This document shows positions 43,432 through 52,293 of a DNA stretch of 64,000 nt, piece by piece (position 1 is the first letter of the stretch; every line of letters begins with the position of its first letter). This stretch comes from an uncultured Pelagimonas sp. GTDB taxonomy: Bacteria; Pseudomonadota; Alphaproteobacteria; Rhodobacterales; Rhodobacteraceae. The position numbers and the translations under genes were made by a program. The notes under the pieces were generated by a model. That model was not told the origin of the DNA. It was given only the letters and a program-made list of their open reading frames with translations, and searched no databases. The stretch covers positions 1-64,000 of the forward strand of contig NZ_CANMKO010000014.1 of NCBI RefSeq assembly GCF_947498515.1, given 5' to 3'.

Positions 43432-44483
43432 TTCTCTTTCGCCCAGATGACCTTAGGGACTATGCTGCTGCTCTTCTAACGTCGGCGGGCTACTCACTGG
43501 CACACGCGCAGCAAGCGGCTGATATCCTTGTCTGGGCGAATGCACGTGGCACCAATTCACATGGCATGCTGCGCATTCCAAGATATGTCGAAATGGTGGA
43601 GCAGGGGTTGATTGCCCCCTCGGCAGATCCGAAAATGGTGCGTGAAGACGGGGCAATGTGTGTGCTCGAAGCGGCCAATGCACCGGGCCCGTCAGCGATG
43701 GTTCAGGCCATGGACGCCGCAATCGACATTGCCAGCCGCTTGAATATTGGTTGGTGTTCCGCGCGCAATATCACGCATGCGGGGGCGATCGGCTATTTTG
43801 CATTACGGGCCGCCGAGCGGGGTTACATCGGAATCGTGATGACCGCCTCTGGCCCTCTGATGGCCTATCACGGGGCTAAAGTTTCGGGCCTGTCGACCAA
43901 TCCGATTTCAATCTCTGCGCCGTCGCAAGATTGGCCTTTGTTGTTGGATATGTCTACTTCGACGGTGGCGCTTGGTAAAATCATGCAAGCCAAAGACGCG
44001 GGCACATCGATCCCCGAGGGATGGGCGATTGACGCAGACGGCGCGCCAACAACGGCCCCATCTGACATGGCCACTCTGACACCTCTTGGGGGGCCGAAAG
44101 GCTCGGGGCTGTCTTTGATGATAGAAGTGTTGGCCAGCGTACTCATTACAAATCCGGTGATATCTACCGTTCTTGGGGGCGGCAAGGGGGCCATGAATGG
44201 TGTGGCTTTGGCGATTAAGGCAGATGCCTTTGGAGACCCGGGGGTCTTTGCGGGACATATCGCGGACCTAAGCCACCGGCTTAAACAGCTGCCCAAAGCG
44301 CTTGATACCAAGGAGCTTTTACTTCCAGGCGAGCGAGGATTTCGGCATGCCGAGACATGCCAGCGTCAGGGTGTCCCGATGGCCGATGGCACGATGGAGC
44401 GGCTTGCCAGTTTGGCTGACAAGCTCGGCGTTGACCAACCTAATGCATTTGAGCCGGGCAAAGCAGCGCGATTAGGGGCGTAG
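43428..44483 (+). CDS. LDH2/MDH2-family NAD(P)-dependent oxidoreductase
   Basis: A 351-residue member of the malate/L-lactate/ureidoglycolate dehydrogenase fold, distinct from Rossmann dehydrogenases. The catalytic region ANARGTNSHGMLRIPRYVEMVEQG, GAIGYFALRAAERGYIGIVM, the ISISAP strand and GGPKGSGLSLMIEVL are all present. These enzymes reduce or oxidise 2-oxo/2-hydroxy acids or imines. The ATG at 43428 is fixed by the overlap with the preceding hydrolase stop (ATGA) and begins at the family N-terminus; the earlier in-frame start at 43386 lies inside the hydrolase gene. Last enzyme gene before the importer genes. Confidence 0.92.
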   Translation: MILFRPDDLRDYAAALLTSAGYSLAHAQQAADILVWANARGTNSHGMLRIPRYVEMVEQGLIAPSADPKMVREDGAMCVLEAANAPGPSAMVQAMDAAIDIASRLNIGWCSARNITHAGAIGYFALRAAERGYIGIVMTASGPLMAYHGAKVSGLSTNPISISAPSQDWPLLLDMSTSTVALGKIMQAKDAGTSIPEGWAIDADGAPTTAPSDMATLTPLGGPKGSGLSLMIEVLASVLITNPVISTVLGGGKGAMNGVALAIKADAFGDPGVFAGHIADLSHRLKQLPKALDTKELLLPGERGFRHAETCQRQGVPMADGTMERLASLADKLGVDQPNAFEPGKAARLGA

Positions 44484-44518
44484 ATTGCCGATCATCTTGG
44501 AGTTTTTGGGAGGGAACC

Positions 44519-44986
44519 TTGGCAGAATTTGACGATCAAACAGACCAAAGCACAGTGAACCGTCTTGTGCGCGGGGGCGTTCTTTTGATCGCCGGTCTTG
44601 TCATGTTGTTCTTTGCTTGGGGGTACCCAACAGGAACGATAAACCAGATGGGTCCTGGTTTTATTCCACAGACAGTTGGGGTTTTGATTTCCGTTCTTGC
44701 CGTCGCCATCATCGTAATAGATCTGCGAAACCCCGAACAAGAAGACGTTGGGCAAATGCATTGGCGGGGGCTTATCTTTATCTCAGCCGCGATCGCGATT
44801 TTCGCCATTTTGGTGGATGTCGCCGGGCTTGTGCCGTCGATGTTTCTTGCTGTGGCTGTCTCTATCTGCGCTGACGATGACGCCCGCCCAATCCCAACTT
44901 TGATTTATGCCAGTATCGCAACGTTGTTTGGGTGGCTGTTGTTCTTGGTTGCTCTCGGCCTCCCGATCCCAGCGTTTTGGAGATAG
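44519..44986 (+). CDS. tctB: Tripartite tricarboxylate transporter small membrane subunit (TctB)
   Basis: A 155-residue protein with about four spans and the TctB pattern (GGVLLIAGLVMLFFAWGYP, GPGFIPQTVGVLI). The likely start is TTG at 44519, 4 bases after GGGAGGGA; no ATG is nearby. It assembles with TctA to import carboxylates captured by the periplasmic TctC protein. Its stop lies 2 bases before the tctA ATG. Confidence 0.92.
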   Translation: MAEFDDQTDQSTVNRLVRGGVLLIAGLVMLFFAWGYPTGTINQMGPGFIPQTVGVLISVLAVAIIVIDLRNPEQEDVGQMHWRGLIFISAAIAIFAILVDVAGLVPSMFLAVAVSICADDDARPIPTLIYASIATLFGWLLFLVALGLPIPAFWR

Positions 44987-44988
44987 CA

Positions 44989-46488
44989 ATGCTAGATCAG
45001 TTCCTTCTCGGATTGTCCGTTGTACTTCAACCCACTGTGTTGATCTATGCGTTTTTTGGGGTGTTTCTGGGCCAGCTCATCGGCGTTTTGCCCGGAGTTG
45101 GGGCAATCACCGCGATTTCACTCTTGCTTCCGGTGACCTTCTACCTAGATGCCACAACATCGATGATTTTGCTGGCGGGGATCTATTATGGGTCTCAATA
45201 CGGTGGGTCGATCGCCTCAATTCTGATGAATTTGCCGGGCACGCCTTCGTCTGTGGTGACTTGCCTTGAGGGCTATCCTTTGGCGCAAAGCAATCGGGCT
45301 GGTCTGGCTTTGTTTGTGGCGGCCTTTTCCTCCTTTGTTGGGGGGATGGTCGGTGTCGCGATCCTTGTGTTGGCCGCGATCCCTATGACGATCATTGCCT
45401 TGAAGTTTGGCGCGCCGGAATATGCGATGCTTGTGATTTTGGGGTTGTTGGCGGCCTCGATGATCGGGACGGGATCGCAGATTAGATCCTTTGCTATGGT
45501 TGTCCTTGGGATCGCCTTGGGGTTGGTCGGGGCTGATGCGACAACCGGGTACTACCGTTTTGTTGCTTTGCCTGAGCTTGCCGACGGAATTAGCCTTGTG
45601 TCTCTGGCTATGGGGCTTTTCGGGGTCAGCGAGATTATCCGCAACGCGTCGAAACGCCGGCCGGCCAACGCGCCGCATTTGTCGATCAGCATGCGAGACG
45701 TCATTCCAACGCGCGAACAGGCGCGCTCACTTGGGATGCCGATCCTGCGCGGGTCCAGCATAGGCAGCTTCTTTGGTGCATTGCCAGGCACGGGTGCAGC
45801 CATTGCGTCCTTCATGGCCTATGCGATGGAAAGACGGTTTTCGAGATCACCTGAGAAGTTTGGCAAAGGCCACCTTCCCGGTCTGGCAGCCCCTGAATCC
45901 GCCAACAATGCAGCCTCACAAACCGGATTTATCCCAACGCTAACCTTGGGCGTTCCGGGCGATGCGGTGATGGCGTTGATTGTCGGGGCGCTGATCCTGA
46001 ATGGGATCATCCCGGGGCCACGATTGATGGTTGATCAGCCTGACCTGTTTTGGGGCGTTATCGCCAGCTTCTTTGTCGGCAATATCATCCTGCTGTTGAT
46101 CAACATTCCCCTTATCAAACTCTGGGTGCTGTTGCTGCGCATTCCTTACCAAAAACTCTATCCGATCATCGTGGTGATGATCTGTGTCGGGGTCTATTCG
46201 CATCGTACCAGCGTGACGGATGTCGTGTTGACACTGGCCTTTGGCATCCTTGGGTACTTGATGAAGAATTACCGATTTGAGCCAGCACCCGTGCTTTTGG
46301 GCTTTGTTCTTGGGCCACTTCTTGAAGACAATTTCCGCCGCACCATGCTGCTCTATGGGGGTGACTTTTCGGTCTTTGTGACGCGCCCTATCAGCGCTGT
46401 TTTGGTCGCGGGGTCCGTTTTCCTGATCGGTTTTGCGATTTTCTCAAGCGTTTCAAACCGGAACAAATCCAACCGCGCGACAACATGA
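44989..46488 (+). CDS. tctA: Tripartite tricarboxylate transporter large membrane subunit (TctA)
   Basis: A 499-residue permease with about twelve hydrophobic spans and the TctA hallmarks: LIGVLPGVGAITAISLLLPVTF, YYGSQYGGSIASILMNLPGTPSSVVTC, FGALPGTGAAIASFMAYAMERR, and PESANNAASQTGFIPTLTLGVPGDAVMAL. The start at 44989 is fixed by the 2-base spacing to tctB. It is energised by an ion gradient with the TctC binding protein encoded 75 bases downstream. Confidence 0.95.
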   Translation: MLDQFLLGLSVVLQPTVLIYAFFGVFLGQLIGVLPGVGAITAISLLLPVTFYLDATTSMILLAGIYYGSQYGGSIASILMNLPGTPSSVVTCLEGYPLAQSNRAGLALFVAAFSSFVGGMVGVAILVLAAIPMTIIALKFGAPEYAMLVILGLLAASMIGTGSQIRSFAMVVLGIALGLVGADATTGYYRFVALPELADGISLVSLAMGLFGVSEIIRNASKRRPANAPHLSISMRDVIPTREQARSLGMPILRGSSIGSFFGALPGTGAAIASFMAYAMERRFSRSPEKFGKGHLPGLAAPESANNAASQTGFIPTLTLGVPGDAVMALIVGALILNGIIPGPRLMVDQPDLFWGVIASFFVGNIILLLINIPLIKLWVLLLRIPYQKLYPIIVVMICVGVYSHRTSVTDVVLTLAFGILGYLMKNYRFEPAPVLLGFVLGPLLEDNFRRTMLLYGGDFSVFVTRPISAVLVAGSVFLIGFAIFSSVSNRNKSNRATT

Positions 46489-46563
46489 GCGTACGGTGCG
46501 CCTTTTCTAGCCCGAGGCGACATCGACAAAACAAACAGGGCTTTTCGAACTGGGAGGAAGAAC

Positions 46564-47523
46564 ATGATTAGAAAACTACTTACAGCGCTGCCACTTGCCG
46601 TGGCTTTTGCAATGCCGGTGGCTGCAGAAGATTTCCCTGATCGGTCCCTGCGGATTGTCCATGGGTTTGGGGCCGGTGGGAATGCCGATACGGTGTCCCG
46701 GATTATAGCGGAAGAGATGTCCAAATCTCTGGGTCAACCGGTTGTGGTTGAATCGCGTCCTGGCGCTGGTGGGACAGTGGCCTCTGGCTATGTGTCGAAA
46801 GAAGATCCAGATGGATACACGATGCAGTTGATGGTCGGCGGTCATGCCGTTGCTGCGGCACTCTATAACAGCCTTCCTTATGAATCTGTTGATGGGTTCA
46901 CCTTTATCTCAACCCTTGGTCAGTTCCCGTTCATGGTTGCTGCAAGGTCAGGTGAATATGCCTCAATGGAAGCCTTGATCGAGGCGGCCAAAGCGTCGCC
47001 GGGATCCATCAAAATCGGGCATTCTGGTGTCGGGTCGACCCAGCACCTTACCGGAGAGCTTTTGGCGCTGCGGACCGGGGCCGAATTCTTGCACATCCCC
47101 TACAAGGGGGGCGCAGCCGCGTCGACGGCGCTGATGGGTGGTGAAGTTGATGTTGTCATCGATACAGGCACGGTGATCCGCCCACAGGCCGATGCAGGTG
47201 TTTACGACATTCTTGCGATCACTTCGGGCCAGCGTTGGCCTGATGCGCCTGATCTTCCTACCGTTGCAGAAACGGTTGCACCTGACTTTGACGTCGTATC
47301 ATGGACTGGAATTGGCATGCCTGCCGGTGTTCCAACCGAGATTTCCGACAAGGTGCGTGGCGCTGTTCACGCAGCATTGGCCACGCCAGCCGTCAGCGAC
47401 AAAATCGCGTCGCTCGGGGCCAAGCCTTCGCCGTCAACCGGTGAGGAAATGACCAATCTGATTGCTGGTCAAATCGCAGTTTGGACAGATGTGATTGCGA
47501 CCGCTGGCATCGACAAGCGCTAA
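46564..47523 (+). CDS. tctC: Tripartite tricarboxylate transporter binding protein (TctC/Bug family)
   Basis: A 319-residue periplasmic protein with a signal peptide (ending VAAE) and the Bug pattern: FPDRSLRIVHGFGAGGNADTVSRIIAEEMSKSLGQPVVVESRPGAGG, then GHSGVGSTQHLTGELLALRTGAEFLHIPYKGGAAASTALMGGEVD. Its ligand is probably a carboxylate that feeds the surrounding enzymes. The ribosome binding site GGGAGGAAG is strong. A hairpin follows the gene at 47531-47559. Confidence 0.95.
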   Translation: MIRKLLTALPLAVAFAMPVAAEDFPDRSLRIVHGFGAGGNADTVSRIIAEEMSKSLGQPVVVESRPGAGGTVASGYVSKEDPDGYTMQLMVGGHAVAAALYNSLPYESVDGFTFISTLGQFPFMVAARSGEYASMEALIEAAKASPGSIKIGHSGVGSTQHLTGELLALRTGAEFLHIPYKGGAAASTALMGGEVDVVIDTGTVIRPQADAGVYDILAITSGQRWPDAPDLPTVAETVAPDFDVVSWTGIGMPAGVPTEISDKVRGAVHAALATPAVSDKIASLGAKPSPSTGEEMTNLIAGQIAVWTDVIATAGIDKR

Positions 47524-47530
47524 GCGAATT

Positions 47531-47559
47531 TGGCCCACCGGTTTCGCATCGGTGGGCCA
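47531..47559 (+). promoter_or_regulatory. Intercistronic hairpin after tctC
   Basis: TGGCCCACCG (47531-47540) and CGGTGGGCCA (47550-47559) form a perfect 10-bp stem with a 9-base loop in the 64-base gap before the YCII gene. With no T-run, it more likely protects the binding-protein message or partially attenuates than fully terminates. Confidence 0.6.
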
Positions 47560-47587
47560 TTAAACCGGACACAAGAGGACCTGCATC

Positions 47588-47959
47588 ATGACGACGCCCA
47601 AGCCCGAGGACCTATACGCCAGTATGTTGCGGCAAACTCTTTACGTCATCACAACCTCACCGGCCCGCGGCCCCGGAATGCAAGACGTCCTTGCGCAACA
47701 TCTTGACTATCAAATCAAAATGGAGCGCGACGGAGTGCTGTTTGGCGCTGGGCCGCTGTTCAAGGACGGCGAGACCGCCCCTTATGCCGGCATGATCATC
47801 GTTCGTGCAAAGGATGAGGATGAGGCTCGTCGGCTTGCGGACATCGATCCGTTTCATGCCGCAGGTTTGCGAACATACACGCTAACACGATGGATGCTGA
47901 ACGAAGGCGCAATGACCTTTTCGGTGCGCTATTCGGACCAATCCGTCGTCGTAAAATAA
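47588..47959 (+). CDS. YCII-related protein
   Basis: A 123-residue alpha+beta-barrel protein of the YCII/muconolactone-isomerase-like group. Family features are the YVITTSPARGPGMQDVLAQHLDYQIKMERDGVLFGAGPL start and AGMIIVRAKDEDEARRLADIDPFHAAGLRTYTL, with the conserved histidine and aspartate (HLDYQ, DIDPFHAAGL). These proteins often sit in ring-cleavage and chlorinated-compound pathways. The ATG follows AGAGGACCTGCATC. Its stop is the first base triplet of a three-copy 10-bp repeat. Confidence 0.85.
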   Translation: MTTPKPEDLYASMLRQTLYVITTSPARGPGMQDVLAQHLDYQIKMERDGVLFGAGPLFKDGETAPYAGMIIVRAKDEDEARRLADIDPFHAAGLRTYTLTRWMLNEGAMTFSVRYSDQSVVVK

Positions 47960-47986
47960 CGTCAATTAACGTCAATTAACGTCAAA
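47957..47986 (+). repeat. Three tandem copies of TAACGTCAAT
   Basis: TAACGTCAAT is repeated at 47957, 47967 and 47977 (last base A in the third copy). The first copy contains the YCII stop codon, and each copy supplies a TAA. The array lies just before the aldehyde dehydrogenase ribosome binding site, so copy-number change would alter only spacing. Confidence 0.8.
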
Positions 47987-47999
47987 CTGGGAGACCGCG

Positions 48000-49436
48000 G
48001 TGTCGGACCAAAAGCAAAATTTCATTGGTGGGGCTTGGGTTTCAGGCGAGCCAGCTGAGAACGTCAACCCATCGAACACTGCAGACATCGTTGGTCTTTA
48101 CGCCCGCGCAAATGTGGCCCAAGCCAACGACGCGATTGCGGCCGCCAAGGCGGCATTTCCGAGTTGGTCACGCAGCGGATTGATGGAGCGTCACGCCATT
48201 TTGCGCCGGGCATCTGATGAAATCCTTGCGCGCAAGGATGAGCTTGGGCGGTTGTTGTCCCGCGAAGAGGGCAAGACCCTTGTAGAAGGCATCGGTGAGA
48301 CCGTTCGCGCGGCTCAGATTTTTGATTTCTATGCCGGCGAAGCCCTTCGGTTGAGTGGCGAAAGCGTACCGTCGGTTCGCCCCGATGTTGGCGTAGAAGT
48401 CACCCGAGAAGCGGTTGGCGTGGTCGGTATCATCACCCCTTGGAATTTTCCGATTGCGATACCGGCGTGGAAACTGGCCCCCGCGATTTGCTATGGCAAT
48501 ACGGTTGTCTTTAAACCGGCCGATCTCGTGCCCGGGTGTGCGTGGGCTTTGGTGGATATTTTGCAGCGCGCGGGTCTTCCGGGTGGCGTGTTGAACCTTG
48601 TCATGGGGCAGGGATCAGTCGTGGGGCAAACAATTGCGCAAAGCCGCGATGTCGACGCGCTGACCTTTACCGGATCACAGGGGACGGGGGCGGCACTTGC
48701 CTTGGAATCCGCCAAGTTGATGCGCAAATCCCAAATGGAAATGGGCGGCAAAAACCCCTTTGTCGTTCTGGCTGATGCTGATCTTGATGTGGCCGTTGAT
48801 TGCGTGACTCAAGGCGCGTTTTATTCGACTGGGCAACGGTGTACGGCCTCGTCCCGGATCATCGTACAAGAGTCCATTCATGATCGCTTTTTGGAAGTTT
48901 TGACCGAACGTGTCACTGCCTTGAAGGTTGGAGATGCGTTGGACGCAAGCACTCACATCGGCCCAGTGGTGGATGAAAGCCAGCTGGCGCAGAACGAAGA
49001 CTATATCCAAATTGGACAGGCAGAAGGCGCACGCCTTGTTGTGGGTGGTGAGCGAATATCCGGAGCAACGCAGGGGTTTTACCAACGTCCTGCGCTGTTT
49101 GCAGAATGTAGCAATGACATGCGCATTGCGCGTGAAGAGATATTTGGCCCAGTCGCGGCGGTCATATCAGTCAAAGACTATGATGAAGCGCTGGCCGTGG
49201 CTAATGACACCGATTTTGGCCTATCCGCGGGCATCGCGACATCGAGCTTGAAACACGCAACACATTTCAAGCGAAACTCAGAGGCTGGCATGGTGATGGT
49301 CAACCTGCCAACCGCTGGTGTTGACTTCCACGTCCCGTTTGGAGGTCGCAAAGCGTCGAGTTTTGGAGCCAGAGAGCAGGGGCGCTATGCTGCTGAATTT
49401 TATACAACAGTCAAAACGGCCTACACAATGGCCTAG
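48000..49436 (+). CDS. NAD(P)-dependent aldehyde dehydrogenase
   Basis: A 478-residue ALDH-superfamily enzyme. Catalytic residues are E247 in QMEMGGKNP and C281 in GQRCTASSR; GIITPWNFP, FTGSQGTG and a final EEIFGPV...FGGRKASSFGAREQG are typical. The closest style is the alpha-ketoglutaric semialdehyde/succinate semialdehyde-like group, suggesting oxidation of an aldehyde acid released by the pathway. The start is GTG at 48000 after CTGGGAGACC. Probably co-transcribed with the YCII and CoA-transferase genes. Confidence 0.93.
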   Translation: MSDQKQNFIGGAWVSGEPAENVNPSNTADIVGLYARANVAQANDAIAAAKAAFPSWSRSGLMERHAILRRASDEILARKDELGRLLSREEGKTLVEGIGETVRAAQIFDFYAGEALRLSGESVPSVRPDVGVEVTREAVGVVGIITPWNFPIAIPAWKLAPAICYGNTVVFKPADLVPGCAWALVDILQRAGLPGGVLNLVMGQGSVVGQTIAQSRDVDALTFTGSQGTGAALALESAKLMRKSQMEMGGKNPFVVLADADLDVAVDCVTQGAFYSTGQRCTASSRIIVQESIHDRFLEVLTERVTALKVGDALDASTHIGPVVDESQLAQNEDYIQIGQAEGARLVVGGERISGATQGFYQRPALFAECSNDMRIAREEIFGPVAAVISVKDYDEALAVANDTDFGLSAGIATSSLKHATHFKRNSEAGMVMVNLPTAGVDFHVPFGGRKASSFGAREQGRYAAEFYTTVKTAYTMA

Positions 49437-49565
49437 CCCATAAACGCGCTGTAAGTTGAGGCTATGCCGCCCTGCACATGGCGTAGCCCGCGCTTTTGCA
49501 GAGCTGTTTGGCCGGGCCTCAGAACCTCATCCATTTGACGTTCAGACAACAGAGTAGAAATCAGA

Positions 49566-50822
49566 ATGAACAACCCCATCACGCCGGGTGCTCTTTCCGG
49601 CATCAGAATCCTTGATCTCACACGCATCCTTGCGGGCCCATGGGCGACGCAGATTTTGGCCGATCTTGGCGCTGAGGTGATCAAAATTGAGCGCCCCGAT
49701 GGCGGGGATGACACGCGCAGTTGGGGGCCGCCAAATATCACGGACACCAAAGGACGGGATCGTGGGGCCGCCTATTTTCACGGCGCAAACCGAGGCAAGA
49801 AATCAGTTGTTGTCGACATGGCCCACCCGCAAGGGCAGGAGGTTCTACGGGCCTTGGCCAAAACCTCGGATGTTGTCATCGAAAATTTTAAGGTTGGCGG
49901 GTTGGCAAAATACGGGCTGGATTATGCCGGGTTGAAACAGGTCAAATCAGACATCGTTTACTGTTCGATTACTGGCTTTGGCCAAACGGGCCCCTATGCC
50001 GATCGCGCCGGTTATGATTTCTTGATACAGGCAATGGGTGGCCTGATGAGCGTCACCGGACAACAAGATGGCACGCCAGGAGCCGAACCGATGAAGGTCG
50101 GCGTGGCGTTAACCGATGTGCTGACGGGGCTTTATGCGGTCATCGGGATTTTGTCTGCGTTGCGCCATCGCGATGCCACGGGGGAGGGCCAGCATATTGA
50201 TCTGGCGCTTTTGGATGTTCAAATCGCGGCTTTGGCCAACCAAGCGATGAACTATTTGGCGACGGGGGTTTCGCCCAAACGTCTTGGTAATACTCACCCC
50301 AGCATCGTGCCGTATCAAGCGTTTGAAACCAGCGATGGGCATGTGATCCTTGCTATTGGCAATGACGGGCAATTTGCACGGTTTTGCAAGGTGGCGGGTT
50401 TGCCGGGCTTGGCCGAGGATTCACGTTTTGCCACCAACCCTGAACGTGTTCGCAACCGCGAAACGCTCATCCCGATTTTGCAGGGTGTTATGTCGGGGCG
50501 AAGCATGGATGATTGGATTGCAGCTTTGAATGCGCAAAGTGTTCCGATCGGACCAATCAATGATTTGGAGCGGGTTTTCAACGACCCACATGTCAAGGCG
50601 CGCGGCATGCAAACAAAACCCGTTGCCAAAGATGGTGCCGAACTTTTGGGTGTCGCTTCGCCTTTGAACCTATCGCTCACCCCGCCCATTGCGCCAAAGG
50701 CTGCACCGGAATTGGGCGCGGACACATTTAGCGTTTTGTCTCAGGTTCTGGATCCGGATGCCTTTGATATCAACGAATTGCAGAAGGTTGGTGCTGTGCT
50801 GCTGGGAGGCGGAAAATCGTAG
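49566..50822 (+). CDS. Class III CoA-transferase (CaiB/BaiF family)
   Basis: A 418-residue enzyme that moves CoA between carboxylic acids. The family opens LSGIRILDLTRILAGPWATQILADLGAEVIKIERP. The likely catalytic aspartate is D151 in RAGYDFLIQAMGGLMSVTG, and GEGQHIDLALLDVQIAALANQAM is the usual core. It is the last gene of the cluster after a 129-base gap that could hold a promoter. It suggests that an acid in the pathway is activated to its CoA thioester. Beyond its stop the DNA degenerates into a hydroxylase pseudogene. Confidence 0.93.
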   Translation: MNNPITPGALSGIRILDLTRILAGPWATQILADLGAEVIKIERPDGGDDTRSWGPPNITDTKGRDRGAAYFHGANRGKKSVVVDMAHPQGQEVLRALAKTSDVVIENFKVGGLAKYGLDYAGLKQVKSDIVYCSITGFGQTGPYADRAGYDFLIQAMGGLMSVTGQQDGTPGAEPMKVGVALTDVLTGLYAVIGILSALRHRDATGEGQHIDLALLDVQIAALANQAMNYLATGVSPKRLGNTHPSIVPYQAFETSDGHVILAIGNDGQFARFCKVAGLPGLAEDSRFATNPERVRNRETLIPILQGVMSGRSMDDWIAALNAQSVPIGPINDLERVFNDPHVKARGMQTKPVAKDGAELLGVASPLNLSLTPPIAPKAAPELGADTFSVLSQVLDPDAFDINELQKVGAVLLGGGKS

Positions 50823-51033
50823 CACGCTTGTCCCCGAGGAACGCGGTTGCGTTTGCATGGGAAACAACCTGGCATGTCGAGATTCAAAATCAGTACACTT
50901 CCCAAATCCAAATGATAGTGCAACGGCGCTATCAAGAACTGCCCCGACGCAGCACGAAAAGTGTGATCCTTGGCCGTCATGGCAAAGGCGACACCGACCT
51001 CACGGACGGCACCGCAACTGCTATGTTGCCCGG

Positions 51034-52205
51034 TCACTGATCGCTTGCGGCTGGGCATATGAAACCGTCGAAGAAGCCAGCCAAACCTACGCAATCATCA
51101 AGCGGCTGGATTTTTGCGATGAATTGTTCATGACGCACGACAACCAGCGCAACATTGCCTCGGTCCAACCCTGGGTAATCAAAAATGTCTGGGCCATAGT
51201 TAAGATCGGGGCAGAATACCTTTTCGTATTCGATCAAATCGTAGCGCTCTTTGTTCGGGCAAAAGCAGCTTTGGTAACTTTTTGATCGCCACATTCTGGT
51301 GGGCAGTTCGCAACACAACGCGAAGGTCAAAAACGCTGTCGATATCAGCGCCTCGCGCAGTGACTTTCACAATGGGCCTATTGGTGTCACTCGCTAAAAA
51401 TCTGCATAGCGCGGCAACCTCGCCATCCGCCGATCTGACATCGCCGTTACCAGCAAAAGCAAAAGCAAAAAGCCGTTAGCGCCCATCGGCCTTGACCGTG
51501 TGACCCAGATGCATGGGCTTGCCGTCGCCCAGCGTTATGAAAGGGGCAGAGTGAAACCGCATTCCAACCCTTAGGCCTTTTGCACGGTGCTGGTGCTCGT
51601 CCGCGGCTGTGATCAAGAATGGGGCATAGGTCGTCTCAACACCCGCAGTTTATTGACCGTGCTTTTCAAATAACGTTGGAATGGGGCGGCTTGGGTGGCG
51701 TCTTTGGGTTTGGAGCTGAACAGGCGTGCCATGTCGCGGTCGAATTCGAATGGCTCCGTTGCTTTGGCGCAGCGTTTTTGGGAATAGCCACGCAACAGGG
51801 CAGGGGCGGCTTGGCCACGCAGCACAGCGGCCAATGTCCAGCCGAGGTTGAACGTATCGGCCTTCGAAACATTCATGCCCTGATCAGCCTTTGGGCTATG
51901 GGTATGACAGGCGTCTCCTGCGATCGTTGTCTTTGACATCATCAAATGAGTCACCAACGCGCTGACCAAATTGCATAGGCTGATCACCAAGCCACATCTT
52001 TGACATCAAGCTTATCAGGGGACAGGATATCGCGAGCTTCGGAAAAAAGCATATGTGATGTGACACCGCGATCCGCCGCACATTCATCCCGATAAAGCGC
52101 GTCGAACTCGATATACATGCGAACCAAGTATCCACCTTTGCGCGGGATAATGAGAAGGCTGCCAAGGTGTGCGGACAGGATTGCGGCTTTGAGCCGGATG
52201 TCGGG
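51034..52205 (-). pseudogene. Decayed flavoprotein phenol-2-monooxygenase-type hydroxylase
   Basis: Read on the - strand in pieces: LKAAILSAHLGSLLIIPR-KGGYLVRMYIEFDALYRDECAADRG (from about 52205), then AGDACHTHSPKADQGMNVSKADTFNLGWTLAAVLRG (FAD-binding GD motif), ARLFSSKPKDATQAAPFQRY, a GDGKPMHLGHTVKADGR segment, and finally EKVFCPDLNYGPDIFDYPGLDR...QPLDDCVGLAGFFDGF. These are the middle and C-terminal (thioredoxin-like) parts of phenol 2-monooxygenase/MobA-type enzymes. The pieces lie in different frames with intervening stops (near 51475, 51280 and 51960), and the N-terminal FAD-binding part is missing. It lies immediately beyond the catabolic cluster on the opposite strand and may be its lost entry enzyme. 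Confidence 0.8.
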
Positions 52206-52293
52206 GGGGGCTGATGTCAGCGCCTATGGGGCCACATAGGGTGATTTGCTAAGAGAGGTTTTGTTGCTCATCGTAACCACCAAGGAGTGGACG

